DNA of 64,000 bases from the NCBI RefSeq assembly GCF_009765995.1, contig NZ_LMUI01000029.1, forward strand, positions 33,065-97,064. The letters run 5' to 3'. The translations under genes and the position numbers were made by a program. Position 1 is the stretch's first letter. Every line of letters begins with the position of its first letter. The stretch comes from Methylocapsa sp. S129. GTDB lineage: Bacteria; Pseudomonadota; Alphaproteobacteria; Rhizobiales; Beijerinckiaceae. The notes beneath the pieces are model-generated. The model saw only the letters and a list, made by a program, of their open reading frames with translations. It did no database searches and had not been told where the DNA came from. Of the stretch, positions 26,924-37,000 are shown in pieces.

Positions 26924-27586
26924 ATGGCCGACGCCGCCCCCACCGCCGATTTTCGGAGCCAAATCCTCAGCCGCGCCGCCGAAGATCCGTCAGCAGTTTG
27001 GACCCCGGGGGATTTCGCCGATATCGCGGGCCGTGCCGCCATCGACAAGACGTTGCAGCGCTTAGCTACGAATGGAGAGCTTCGCCGCATCGACCGCGGG
27101 CTCTACGATCGCCCGAGCTTCAATCGGCTGACCGGCAAACCGACCGTCCCCAACTATCAGGCCGTCATCCGCGCCGTCGCCCGTCGAGACAATGCCCGCT
27201 TCGTCGTCGACGGCATGACCGCCGCCAATGACCTTGGCCTGACCACGGCCGTGCCGGCCAAGATTGAAGTGCTTGTCGACGCCCGGCTGAAACCGATCAT
27301 ACTCGGAAAGCAGGAAATCCGCTTCAAACATGCGGCAGTGAGTCGGCTCACCTGGGCTGGGCGTCCTGGAATGCGCGTTGTCCAAGCGTTGCACTGGCTA
27401 CAGGACGCCTTATCCAGAGAAGAAGAGCGGGACCGAATAGCGACGATCTTGCGTCGCCTGTTCTCCGACGCGAACCATGGAGAGGCGATACGGGACGACC
27501 TCCGCAAAGGCATCTCGGCCTTGCCGATCTGGATGCAGGAGTTCCTTCGGCCGCTGTTGTTTGACCGCCGGGAGGCTGCTTCGTGA
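26924..27586 (+). CDS. AbiEi-like antitoxin (DUF6088 type), second pair
   Basis: 220-residue winged-helix antitoxin and autorepressor. Segments: FRSQILSRAAEDPSAVWTPG, DFADIAGRAAIDKTLQRLAT with NGELRRIDRGLYDRP (winged helix), then NYQAVIRAVARRDNARFVVD and AKIEVLVDARLKPIILGKQE. ATG 26924 was chosen because it directly follows the second operator repeat; codons upstream run through the operator and are not protein-like. There is almost no leader, so the mRNA may be leaderless. The stop overlaps the toxin GTG by four bases. Confidence 0.88.
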   Translation: MADAAPTADFRSQILSRAAEDPSAVWTPGDFADIAGRAAIDKTLQRLATNGELRRIDRGLYDRPSFNRLTGKPTVPNYQAVIRAVARRDNARFVVDGMTAANDLGLTTAVPAKIEVLVDARLKPIILGKQEIRFKHAAVSRLTWAGRPGMRVVQALHWLQDALSREEERDRIATILRRLFSDANHGEAIRDDLRKGISALPIWMQEFLRPLLFDRREAAS

Positions 27587-28626
27587 GCGCCGACGACTAT
27601 GCCAAGATCATCGCTTCGCCGCCTCGCGATCGACTGGATTTGTTCCTTACTACGGCAAATCGGCTTGGAGCGCCGGTCGGCAATATCGAGAAAGACTTCT
27701 GGGTCTGTTGGACGCTCGATGCCCTTTATCATCGACTGCCTCACGGCGGGCCACGCCTTCTCTTCAAGGGCGGAACATCGTTGTCGAAGGCTTTTGGTTT
27801 AATTGAACGCTTCTCCGAGGACATCGACGTCACCGTCTTCCGCGACGATCTAGACCAAGCGGCGTCCGTCGAAGAACTGGAAGCGCTATCGAACACGAAA
27901 CGCCGGGCCAAGCTCGATGCAATCCGCGACGCTTGTCGGGCCTACATCACAGGCCCGCTTCGAGACTCGCTCGCAATCCTGGTGACCGACGTTACATCGG
28001 GTGCAGGGCGAATCGAAATCGATGAAGCCGACCGCGACGGTCAAACGCTGCTCGTCCATTACCCCGAAGTTGAACCACGGGATGGCGCCTATGTCCGGCC
28101 TGTGGTGCGCATCGAGTTGGGGGCCAAATCGGCGCTCGATCCCAACCACGCGGCTACGATCCGCCCTTACGTCGCAGACGACGTCGATGGGCTGGACCTT
28201 TCCGTTCCCAAAGTTATCACCATCGAGGCCGCCCGCACATTCTGGGATAAGGTGGTGATCGCGCATGGGCTGCGTCGCTGGCACGATCGGCGCGGCGTAC
28301 TCCGACTAGAAGGCGAGCGGATTTCGCGCCACTACTATGATCTGCACTGCTTGGGGGCATCAGAACGTGGCAGGAACGCGATGATGAATAAGAGCCTCGG
28401 TCGCGATTGCGTTCGTCATGCCCGAATGTTTTTCGATCGGCCAGACTATGATCTCGCTTCCGCCCAACCGGGATCCTACGCTTTGACCCCTCACGACACG
28501 ATGATCGATGCACTTCGTCGAGACTATGAGAACACCCGGGCGATGATCTTTAGCGATCCGCCGGCCTTTGAAATGATCCTGGCCTCGATCGTCGATATAG
28601 AAAAGCGCATCAACAGCGTCTCGTAG
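27583..28626 (+). CDS. AbiEii-like nucleotidyltransferase toxin, second pair
   Basis: 347-residue toxin of the AbiE family. The motifs are canonical: LLFKGGTSLSKAFGLIERFS followed by EDIDVTVF (GS motif and Asp pair), then ITIEAARTFWDKVVIAHGLR and the basic end of the domain with HYYDLHCL. It starts at GTG 27583 overlapping the antitoxin stop (GTGA), so translation is coupled. It differs strongly from the toxin at 9786-10667 (longer, with a true FKGGTS), so the two pairs are not a recent duplication. Confidence 0.9.
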   Translation: MSADDYAKIIASPPRDRLDLFLTTANRLGAPVGNIEKDFWVCWTLDALYHRLPHGGPRLLFKGGTSLSKAFGLIERFSEDIDVTVFRDDLDQAASVEELEALSNTKRRAKLDAIRDACRAYITGPLRDSLAILVTDVTSGAGRIEIDEADRDGQTLLVHYPEVEPRDGAYVRPVVRIELGAKSALDPNHAATIRPYVADDVDGLDLSVPKVITIEAARTFWDKVVIAHGLRRWHDRRGVLRLEGERISRHYYDLHCLGASERGRNAMMNKSLGRDCVRHARMFFDRPDYDLASAQPGSYALTPHDTMIDALRRDYENTRAMIFSDPPAFEMILASIVDIEKRINSVS

Positions 28627-28995
28627 TGCAGGAAGCGGAGGTCCGCAGTTTCGCGGCCATGCCGGGTTAGCCGGACGGCTTGTCCCGATACAACTCGTTG
28701 GCGCCAGCGGAAGCCGGTCTCGTGGAAATAGAGATCGGCGTGTTTCGGACTGATGTGTTGAAACAGGTCAGCGACCGTGCGCTAAAAGCGGGAATTGAAC
28801 CCGCCGGGTAAAGCCTCACACAGATCCGCTTGGGGATTGTGCAAATCTCTCGTATGCATCGCCCACGATGACGCCTAACCTTTGGCTCAGCGCGATCTGA
28901 TGGTCGTCTGCTCGCGAAGGGCCCCATCATCAGCGTCCCGCATAAATGGTTGGGGTCGCCAAGGCCAAATAGGCAAAAGCGAAAGAGCTCAGATA
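28627..28995. other. Gap with a tRNA T-arm-like sequence, no gene seen
   Basis: On the minus strand 28788-28804 reads GCGGGTTCAATTCCCGC, a perfect T-arm stem-loop as found in tRNAs. The following bases TTTTAGC have no matching acceptor strand upstream, so there is no complete tRNA. It could be a tRNA-end remnant at an integration site, since the defence-like island begins right here, or chance. The rest of the gap holds no supported gene. Confidence 0.35.
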
Positions 28996-29679
28996 GTGAA
29001 CACCGCCCAGTTCGTGACGGCTCTCACCGAGCTACATTTTCCCAATGTTTTCAACCCCTACTCCCAAACCTGTCCGTCGCATGATGTTTCTGACGCACCA
29101 GCGATCCGGCGCCGTAATCTGGAAATTGTCCTCGATGCGGCAATCGCCAACGATGTAGATTCAATTTGGGTCGGTCGCGATCTTGGCTACCGCGGCGGCC
29201 GTCGCACTGGTCTCGCATTGACAGATGAAGCACATCTGTCCTCACACGGAGCAATCTTCGGCTGCCAAGCGCCGTTGCGAGCGACGTGGGGTCCGGCAGT
29301 CTCTGAGCGTACAGCGACCGTCATTTGGGATACCCTTACGGCAGTTCGACGGCCAGTATTCCTTTGGAATGTGTTCCCGCTTCATCCGCATGAGGCAGGG
29401 GATCCGCTTTCGAACCGCTGCCACACCCGCGCCGAGCGTCAGGCCTGTCGCGAGATTATGGAATGGCTGCTGACGATGCTTTCACCGAGGCGGGTCGTCG
29501 CAATCGGGAGGGATGCGCAGGCGGCATTGTCGGAAATGAATATTCCCTCCACGGGCGTAAGGCATCCAAGCTACGGCGGGCAGATCGAGTTTATTTCGGG
29601 AATCGCCGATCTTTACAATCTACCCAGGATGAAAGAGCGCGAGGGCCAATTGACCATGTCTTTCGAGGCGAGCTCTTGA
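28996..29679 (+). CDS. Uracil-DNA-glycosylase-superfamily-like protein
   Basis: About 227 residues resembling the uracil-DNA glycosylase fold. Visible are the N-terminal motif-like stretch DSIWVGRDLGYRGGRRTGLA, the aromatic LWNVFPLHPHEAG, a buried strand RRVVAIGRDAQAAL and the C-terminal motif-like GVRHPSYGG (the HPS signature region). GTG 28996 was selected since the codons before it look non-coding; a TTG at 28882 is in frame. It is convergent with the MazG/Nmad2/TIR operon. UDG-like proteins near nucleotide-modification genes are often part of conflict systems; a role here is inference. Confidence 0.7.
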   Translation: MNTAQFVTALTELHFPNVFNPYSQTCPSHDVSDAPAIRRRNLEIVLDAAIANDVDSIWVGRDLGYRGGRRTGLALTDEAHLSSHGAIFGCQAPLRATWGPAVSERTATVIWDTLTAVRRPVFLWNVFPLHPHEAGDPLSNRCHTRAERQACREIMEWLLTMLSPRRVVAIGRDAQAALSEMNIPSTGVRHPSYGGQIEFISGIADLYNLPRMKEREGQLTMSFEASS

Positions 29680-29740
29680 CCAATAACCATCGGGTTTTGT
29701 CAGATTGGCTACGCGGAGAAGTGGTTCATTGACGGTGCTG

Positions 29741-30916
29741 TTACCCCGGGGCTTGAAAGCTCAGCGTGCGGTTTTCAAGGTCCGCAGTCACGGTGCCACC
29801 ACGGTGAACCTGGAGTGCACGGAATACCTCGTAGCCTGAAAGAATTGACTCTTCCCACAGCCATAGCGGCATCTTCTCGACCTCGTAGCCCTCGACGAAT
29901 TCTCTGACGGTTTTCAATAACTCATTGTCGAGGGCATGGAGCCCCTCGAAGAGTTTCAGGCGCTGGGCACGATTGAATACCCAGGTAGAAACGCCTTCCT
30001 CAATCAAGACGGCTCGCGCGCCGTCTTCGACCTCATCGATCTTAAGATTGCTCTTGCGCTTCCGTTTCAGCAGGCGCCTCAAATTCGGTGACCAACCGAG
30101 TTTTGCCGCGAAGGCCATATGGAAGGCATCGTGGAAGCGATAATCGTCATCTTCCATCCTGTTGTCCGTGAGTTTGTCACCGAGCGGGGCGCCTTGATAG
30201 TAGGGTGTCACGTGGCGTTTGCCTGGTTCGCCATTCTCGACCAGCTTGAGCGAAAGAAGCCGAGGAATCTGCTCGTGCTCCGGAAAAGTCGCGTCCAACA
30301 GGGCAGGGTAGCGCTTCTCCTGCGGCCAACGATCAAGAGATTTCGCGATGTTTGCAACCGCCGCGTTCGCAAGGCTTATGCCTGCCTCCTCGGCCGCATC
30401 GCGGAGGCTTCGAAGGATTGCGACGAGCCTCCCAGCTACGGACGCTTGGTTATCAACGAGCCGACCAGCCTCATGATCAGTGATCATTTGCCCAACTTCT
30501 GCGGCGATACGTAGCAAGCTCTTTTCAAATTGTTGCGTTGGCGCGGAGGCCCGTCCCCGAGTGGCCTTCTGTACATCGACGAACTTCAAATCGCTGGGCT
30601 CGACAATCTGCCACTCTCCAAAGGAGCGATCAAGATTATGCCCTAAATAGGAGAGCTTGATGTTGGCCCGGCACGCAACAGCGTTCAGATACCATAGGGT
30701 ATCACCTATCTCTTCAACAACGGACTTTTCATATCCTCGGTATGTCGTTGCATCGCGCTGTTTCTTTTTGACTTCGCTTAACAGGCTTCCCGTTTCGCCA
30801 AAAAGGCCGAGCAGTGGAAAAGTCAAGCTTTGATCTTTCCTGATGAGCCGATCTGTACTCCTTGCAGCCTCTTGATAGTCATCGAATGTGAGACTTCCGG
30901 CGCTCAGGTCTTTCAT
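29741..30916 (-). CDS. MazG-like nucleoside triphosphate pyrophosphohydrolase with long C-terminal domain
   Basis: 391 residues. The N-terminal part is an all-alpha MazG-type NTP pyrophosphohydrolase: LTFPLLGLFGETGSLLSEVK supplies the metal-binding Glu residues and YEKSVVEEIGDTLWYLNAVA the E-x2-D box. The remaining part, from around residue 200, matches the MazG C-terminal region (DDDYRFHDAFHMAFAAKLGW and DGARAVLIEEGVSTWVFNRA). ATG 30916 has GAGGAGA in front and replaces a longer frame from 30976. It is the last gene of a minus-strand unit with the Nmad2 and TIR genes. It could remove a modified or signalling nucleotide; that is inference. Confidence 0.8.
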   Translation of the reverse strand: MKDLSAGSLTFDDYQEAARSTDRLIRKDQSLTFPLLGLFGETGSLLSEVKKKQRDATTYRGYEKSVVEEIGDTLWYLNAVACRANIKLSYLGHNLDRSFGEWQIVEPSDLKFVDVQKATRGRASAPTQQFEKSLLRIAAEVGQMITDHEAGRLVDNQASVAGRLVAILRSLRDAAEEAGISLANAAVANIAKSLDRWPQEKRYPALLDATFPEHEQIPRLLSLKLVENGEPGKRHVTPYYQGAPLGDKLTDNRMEDDDYRFHDAFHMAFAAKLGWSPNLRRLLKRKRKSNLKIDEVEDGARAVLIEEGVSTWVFNRAQRLKLFEGLHALDNELLKTVREFVEGYEVEKMPLWLWEESILSGYEVFRALQVHRGGTVTADLENRTLSFQAPG

Positions 30917-30987
30917 TTGAAATCTCCTCGACCTCCGATGCCCCGGGTGCAATGGCGCACTGCCCGCAGCGAGCATGAAAGCAGCCT

Positions 30988-31635
30988 CTAAATGATCCGA
31001 TCGACTCTCTTCGAGTACCGGGCGCTGCTCTGCGTGAACTGAAACGGGTCGCCTAAGACGTGGTTGACCTTGCTCCCGAAGGCTTCATTCAACCAGGACA
31101 GCAGTGGCCGAGCGTCGGCCAACGGATAGACTCGGTGACCGACCCTGTTGTGGAAGCCAATGTCCCTCAGCACCTCTTCAGGGACCAAAGGCGCCGCTTT
31201 GCCGAAGTAAAGGAAGTGATCCGAGATAAGAACCCGATCCGTCTGCGTGTCATGTTGAATATTCGAAGGGTCCGGCGCCCCGTCCGGCTGGCTATGATGA
31301 GAATCTTCCTGGTGCCAATTGTGGGCAGCTGCAGTGTGATGATAGATATTGTCCCCTACAATGGTCTTGCGGCTGCCGTTTCTAACCGGCTGCTTGGCTC
31401 GATATTCCGGCGCAGCCCAGTACTCGTCAAAAGTCAAAGCGTCGGTGACTTGCATTGCAAAGATGCAGCGTCCGACCGCTTTAAGTTTGCTACCACCCAT
31501 GCCGATCACCCAATCACCGACCTGAGCGGTTCGACGAATGACAGGCTTGCATGTCGCCAATGTGCAGACGCCATGAAACGGATTTGGCGCAAAGCCAAAA
31601 TCCCGGGCCACGACATAAATATAGACCTTGGCCAT
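30988..31635 (-). CDS. Nucleotide modification associated domain 2 (Nmad2) protein
   Basis: 215 residues that match the Nmad2 family: VYIYVVARDFGFAPNPFHGV, CTLATCKPVIRR, VGDWVIGMGGSK, and VLISDHFLYFGKAAPLVP. Family members occur in phages and bacteria near DNA-base or nucleotide modification genes; the chemistry is not established. The gene starts six bases after the TIR stop upstream (31642) and is followed by the MazG gene 71 bases on, forming a three-gene unit. Confidence 0.85.
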   Translation of the reverse strand: MAKVYIYVVARDFGFAPNPFHGVCTLATCKPVIRRTAQVGDWVIGMGGSKLKAVGRCIFAMQVTDALTFDEYWAAPEYRAKQPVRNGSRKTIVGDNIYHHTAAAHNWHQEDSHHSQPDGAPDPSNIQHDTQTDRVLISDHFLYFGKAAPLVPEEVLRDIGFHNRVGHRVYPLADARPLLSWLNEAFGSKVNHVLGDPFQFTQSSARYSKRVDRII

Positions 31636-31641
31636 GGGGCT

Positions 31642-32130
31642 TCAGCACCGGGACGTCCGAGCAGCATGGACGGGCACACGAGGCGTGCCATCGGGCTTCT
31701 CAAAGGGACTGTCCTTGCCTTCGATGGCGTCGATGACGCTGCCCGAATTCCAATTCACAATCGCGTCGCCAAAATCCTCAAAAGCTGGCGGAATGTCGGC
31801 TTCGGTCCCCCCTCGGGTATAGACCCCGACGATCCTCTTCCCCAATTCATTCGCCTGCCGGATTTCCCAATCCACCCAGGGGCGCCGATGCGTCTCTTTG
31901 CCAATCAATACGATCACGGTTGATGCCCAGGACATCTTCATACGGAGCAAGCGCTTGAGCGTCCCCTCTTTGATCAGGCCCTTATCCAAGCGCTCTTGGT
32001 TAGCCGGCTTGGCGCGAATGGAACTGTTCCGGATCTCGAAGCCTTGTCCGGCCAGTAATTCTGTCAACTTGCTGACGTGATCATCGTCCGCGTGATGATG
32101 ACTAATAAAAACATGCCGGCGGTTTGGCAT
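31642..32130 (-). CDS. TIR-like domain protein (Thoeris ThsB / DUF1863 type)
   Basis: 162-residue stand-alone TIR-like protein. The first strand and loop read RHVFISHHHADDDHVSKLTE, followed by the helix FEIRNSSIRAKPANQERLD. The predicted catalytic helix has W85 and E89 in RPWVDWEIRQANELGKR. There is no membrane helix. ATG 32130 was taken as the start (a TTG precedes it). It is the first gene of a unit with Nmad2 and MazG. In Thoeris, ThsB makes a cyclic ADP-ribose-type signal; here no ThsA lies in the window, so the partner would be different. Confidence 0.82.
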   Translation of the reverse strand: MPNRRHVFISHHHADDDHVSKLTELLAGQGFEIRNSSIRAKPANQERLDKGLIKEGTLKRLLRMKMSWASTVIVLIGKETHRRPWVDWEIRQANELGKRIVGVYTRGGTEADIPPAFEDFGDAIVNWNSGSVIDAIEGKDSPFEKPDGTPRVPVHAARTSRC

Positions 32131-32493
32131 CAAATTCTACCCCCCGACTTTCGAGAGCGCGCATGCGTCCGCTGAAAAATCGGTTGAGGTACTTAGCATG
32201 TTCTTGTGATTCGCGCATCTTCGCGTCTGACGTGGTCGCACACAGAATTTTCACGAGCACGACGAATTTGACAAAAGGTGAGGTAGGGTTCGTCTCGGGT
32301 AACCGGCGTCAGCGCGGCCACTCGCCGGTCAGACCGAAGAACATAAGGCCGCCCCCCAATATCCGTCTTGAAGACATGTTCACGCCTCCCGGATCGCTCG
32401 AAAATCGAACCCGGACCTTAAACGCCCTCCGAGAAGTTGCCTACCTTCGGGTTCTCGAGCAGACACACACGCTGAAAAACAAGTCGGGGCTAG

Positions 32494-32665
32494 CTTGATC
32501 CGGTGCGACTCGTCTTTATCTGCCAGATATGGGTTAAGACCAACATCATGGGCTTGACGCGGCGGGGTGCCGCGCGGGCGCAAGCTGCTGGCGAAGGTCC
32601 CTTATGGCCGCTGGCGAATATCGACCATCCTGGCGGCATTGCATCAAAATCGCTGTCGCGCGGCA
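32494..32665 (+). pseudogene. IS630-family transposase fragment
   Basis: The plus frame from 32494 reads LDPVRLVFICQIWVKTNIMG, matching the LDP-RLVFIDETW-KTNM motif of IS630 transposases, with Asp-Glu changed to Cys-Gln. A one-base shift near 32565 is needed to continue as RGRKLLAKVPYGRWRISTIL. Nothing matches further on. It is a decayed remnant inside the 793-base gap between two TIR genes (32131-32923); no other gene was supported there. Confidence 0.65.
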
Positions 32666-32923
32666 CCTAAATGTAAGAATGCGGCGCTTCGTGCTGTCTC
32701 CGGGAAATGAAATTGCGTTAGTTCCCCCACCTTAGACCAAAATCGCAAAGTTTCTCGATTCATGGAGCACCAGTGGCGCCGGTCGCAGAAGGCTTGATTG
32801 CTGACGATTGAAGCATGGGCCCCGAACCAATCTAGCTTCACGCTAAAGCACCTTGAAGGCAGCCGCCAAGGTCCTGCCTTGGTTCCGAAGTCGAGAGCGC
32901 CATCCTCGTCGCTCTCATCATCA

Positions 32924-33469
32924 TCATTCCCTTAGCCAAGCGGACAGCTCTTGTGCCGTGTTCTTCTCCTGGTTCCATACCATGAATATCGGCTGTGCAT
33001 GACCGGCAAGGCCGCCGTAGACGACGCGGTCGTAGATGCCGAGATATTCTTGTTCCGACCAAGCTGGTTCATGGGCGTTATCCGGGCTAGGAAAGACGGC
33101 TGTGCTCGTGGCGCTCTTGTAGCCATCAGCAAGCCCAAGCTCCCAGGGAATCCATCGACTGTCTTTGCTGTTTTGCGTGGTGAACAGAATGAATCTCCGA
33201 CACTGTCGAATCCTCCCGCGCAGGATCGTTGCAGTTTCACGTGATGTGTAGGGCGGCAGGCTCTCGTCCTTCTTGTCCACATACACCTCGGCTCCGTGTC
33301 GCTCCAAGATGGCGATCACTCCTGGAAGCGAGTCGACGTCTTTTGATGAGTGGCTCAAGAATGTCGACCCCGCCGGTGATCGGCTCTGGGCCTTGCGGAT
33401 GGTTGACGCCTGCTCGTTGAGCGTGCCCGCGTTCCGCCGAAGATAGTCCGGGGTAATGTAGTCAATCAT
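32924..33469 (-). CDS. TIR-domain protein, stand-alone
   Basis: 181 residues. A short N-terminal helix (IDYITPDYLRRNAGTLNEQA) precedes the TIR domain: GSTFLSHSSKDVDSLPGV, ERHGAEVYVDKKDESLPP, RRFILFTTQNSKDSRWIPWE. The predicted catalytic residue is E110, with W106. The end contains SEQEYLGIYDRVVYGGLAG. The N-terminal helix plus TIR arrangement matches the broken gene at 25921-26515, so these two are paralogues. No membrane segment is present. The start is ATG 33469; a longer frame from 33490 is possible. Confidence 0.85.
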   Translation of the reverse strand: MIDYITPDYLRRNAGTLNEQASTIRKAQSRSPAGSTFLSHSSKDVDSLPGVIAILERHGAEVYVDKKDESLPPYTSRETATILRGRIRQCRRFILFTTQNSKDSRWIPWELGLADGYKSATSTAVFPSPDNAHEPAWSEQEYLGIYDRVVYGGLAGHAQPIFMVWNQEKNTAQELSAWLRE

Positions 33470-34094
33470 CGTGGTGGGTCCTAAATGCAATATTCCACGC
33501 GTGGGCTCGCTCCCCTGAAGGGCGAAAGAGCATCGCGCATTAAACTGGTGAGTCGGTCAAGACAGACTCTCTCGATTGAGTTGAGATATAGGACAAATCG
33601 CCCACGTTCAGCGTCCCGGACGGCCAGGGGTCCGAGTTTCATCGAGAGCGGGGAGGTGTCGCCGCCCTCACTGGGCCGATAACAGGGCCAAGCAGCATCG
33701 GAATGGAGAAGGGCAGGTCGGTCATCGAGGGGAGGGTGTGCGCAAAGTCTGAAATCCCATCAACTCACAGGCGAGACAGTGGCCTAGGGGTATCATCGAC
33801 GGCTCGGGAGGTACATCCCCAAAAATTCTCAAAGAGCTGCGAATGCCGGTTCTGGCTAGGATTCAAGGCGAAACGGCGGCTGGGACGTTAGTGCGGCTCA
33901 TGCAGTGAGAACTGTGTTCCGAAGTCGGGAGCGGCACTGTCTTTGGCCAGGGCTTCCAGAGCCTAAACTAAGCCCTTTTGACCCGATGCATTAGTGCAAT
34001 CCCGGCAATCATTGCCGCGGTTCCTGACAATCCTTGAGGCCAAGCATCGCACCAAGCAGGATCTTGATAGATCTGTGATCCTGTCCGATCAATC
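33470..34094. other. Intergenic stretch without a recognised gene
   Basis: About 625 bases between two minus-strand genes. Small frames exist on both strands but none has a ribosome site, family resemblance or consistent codon bias. Nothing can be named here. Confidence 0.4.
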
Positions 34095-37000
34095 TTACGG
34101 ACCGCAGAGTTCGACACGAGATTTCGGAGGAGGAATGCCTTGGTATGTCGGCGCGAGGATATCCTTCGGCCAGCGCGCACAGGCAGCGCTGATTAAGCTT
34201 TGACGGCGCATGTCGAAGATCCGCAGAACACCGGCGTCTAACGAGATCACTCGGTGGGTTCCATCGTTGATGAAGCCGAGCTCTGAGACCCGGCTTGGCG
34301 TGGGGATCAGGCTGCGAGTCTCCGATGTGCTGGGATCAAGGAGCCGAATGCCGCTATCCCCGTCGGGCACCGCCACGAGGGTCTCATCTTCTGAGAAAGC
34401 CACCGGCGGCTCTAAGGGCCTCAATTGCGCTGGGGCGATCGGAACAAACTTCCAACCACTCGCGGCGGCTCCCAGAGACACTTCGCCGTTGCCAAAAACA
34501 GCTGCGGCAAATGCGGCGGTCGTTGAAAAGGCGATTCGGACTGGATTGCGATTGGCGCCGAGGTCCAGCTTTTTGCAAGTGTGCGTGATGCTAGTTGCGT
34601 TGCATTCCGATTTTGCCTGCCCGGTATTGCTACGTGAGCACAGACAGGTCCGTCCTTCCTTTAGGATTACCGCGACTGCCTCACCCGCTGGCCCAACCGA
34701 CAAACCTGCAACTTCCGTCTCGAAATTGATCGATTGCTGGTGATCGCTAAGCGGCGGAGCCCAGATCGTAACGGAGTTGCCCTCGACGGCTGCAACCGCG
34801 CCTGACGCCACAGCGGCCCGTCTGCTCGGGCCCTGGTAGGGGAATTCCGCCTGAATGTGGCAGTCCGGTATTCGCCAAAGCCTTATTTTTCCCGGGCCAT
34901 CCTGCGCTGTTGCCTCAAGCGTGGCGATTTCATTCGCAACTGTTCCCTGCATGATCTGCCAAACCATTTCAATGCCGTCGGTCCCGGCGCGACGTTGAAG
35001 CCCGTCGGCGCAGGATGTCGGAGTGTCGGGGTGAACGGCGAAGGTGCGAACTTGCGAAGATGCCGAAGGTCGCAGGAATAGAGTTCCATCCGCTACCACA
35101 ATGCCCTGCCAACCATCCGGCTTGATCGAGCCGACCGACTCGGGGTCCCCGTTTCGATCGGCATCAATTCGCCAGACAAAAGTCGAGCCTTTGGCGGGGC
35201 TTGCCCAAGCCGCCACTTCGCTCCGTCCGGGTCTGCCAGAGAAACCCGCGACACCAGCGACACGAGGTCCAGTAGCGGTATCAAAGGGCCGAGACACGCG
35301 GACCTGCCCATCGTCACCGAATGTATAGACCGCGGCGCCCGTGGCCGAAAAGATCACACCTCGGGCCGCCGCTTTGTGAATCACCACTGCGATTGGGGCA
35401 AGGGATGCAGTCAGCAGAAACTTGACTGTACGATCGTGGCCCGTCACTGCGACCACTTGGCCGCTGGGATCGAAAGCGACCCCAACTGCAGGCGGATCCT
35501 CGACTTTAGACACAATCCACGCTCCATCCGTGTTGCGCCCTACGCTCTGCGGATCGGGCTGCCGGATCTCTGCTACACGTCGTGTCCAGGTCCCGGAGTC
35601 ATAGATTGACAAGGCCCCTTTCTCATCGACTATGGCGACCTGACCGCCATTCGAGGAGGCATCCATTGCAAATATGGAGGTGGGATGCACAAATTGCCGC
35701 TCGAGCGCCATTGCATCAGCATTAAGATGGACGACCGTAAAGACTCCATCGATGCCAGCGATGAATAGGCGCTGGCCGCGCAGGGCAAGTCCGAAGACCC
35801 CGCTTGGGACGTCTCCTTCGGCGTAGCGCGGGTCGACGACATGAAACGCGAGCGTGGCCGACCAGTCTCGTAGGGGGCGGCTCGGGAGAGTGAATATGTC
35901 TCCGTCGAAGGTCCCCGCGATTATCCTTGAACCTAACGCGTCGAGTGCGAGGCCGCCAATGCGCATTGTTTCCAACGCCTTCGCCTCAACATTCAGCTGA
36001 ATCGAATTGCCTTCACCAATCTTCAGAGTCACTAACCGTAGCCCGTGGTCTGTGCCGACGACGATTTCGGAGCCAAGGTCTGTAATCGGCACTATCGAAC
36101 GAATGCGCGCGGCGTTCAAAGGCAACGCCGCCACTTCATGGCCGGTAGTCGTTTCGATCAAATGAAGGATGCTTTCGCGCCCACCAATCGCCAGCATCGC
36201 ACCGCCGCGAAAGAGTGCCGCCGTCTGCGCTTGTTCAGTGGCGCGGGGGCCCGACAACTCCAGAGTACGATCCACCGGCGCCAGCCGATTGAGAATCTTG
36301 AGCAAGGACCGACCGGAGGCGTCGTCGCCCCCCTCTGATACCGCGCTAGCCCCGTAAGCAAGCGCATCGACTAATGCAGGAGAAAAGGAGTCACCCAAAT
36401 CCTCGGTTACGCGCGTCCAAGCTTCGACTTTCTCACGCCAGACGTGCTGATAGTTTAGATAGATCGCTCCTAGCAACGCGCCAGCTAGCAAGAGTGCCCC
36501 GGCAATCGTCAGCATCCGTTCGCGCCGACGCTTGGCGCGCTCTTGCCGCTCAGCTTCGGCGTAGGCTTCTTCCAGATCCGACACCGCGACGGCTGCGCCG
36601 AGCTTGTCCGATACGAGCTGCGCGGCGAGCTTCGCGGTTTCTTCCCCGAACCGCCGGATTTTCTTCCAACTCAGGGCGGCCAGGCGCAAGCTTTCTGGTC
36701 GCCCTGTTCGACCGCGGAGCATCGCAACCAAAGTCCGCCACGACCATCGCGAACTCGTGTAATACCCGCGCAAATCGAAAAATAGCGGCAGATCCTGACC
36801 GCCGCGCGCGCTCAGCGCCTTGGGAGTGAAGAGTTCCACGTCGTAGGGACTGTGCGCATGGGTGACGGCGAGATAGACGGGACCATCCGGGCGCACCTCC
36901 TCCCACCACTCGATTTCGCGGTTGATCCATGGATGGTCGCGACTGCTTGAGCCCACGAAAATGATGAGGCAGCGTGAGCGGGCTTGATATTCACGGATCA

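Noticed and set aside
28720-28860. Complete tRNA gene on the minus strand
   Set aside because: A T-arm is present, but no acceptor, D-arm or anticodon arm can be assembled around it.
31060-31923. 287-codon plus-strand frame opposite the Nmad2 and TIR genes
   Set aside because: It is a shadow of two supported genes and bridges their junction, which a real gene would not be expected to do.
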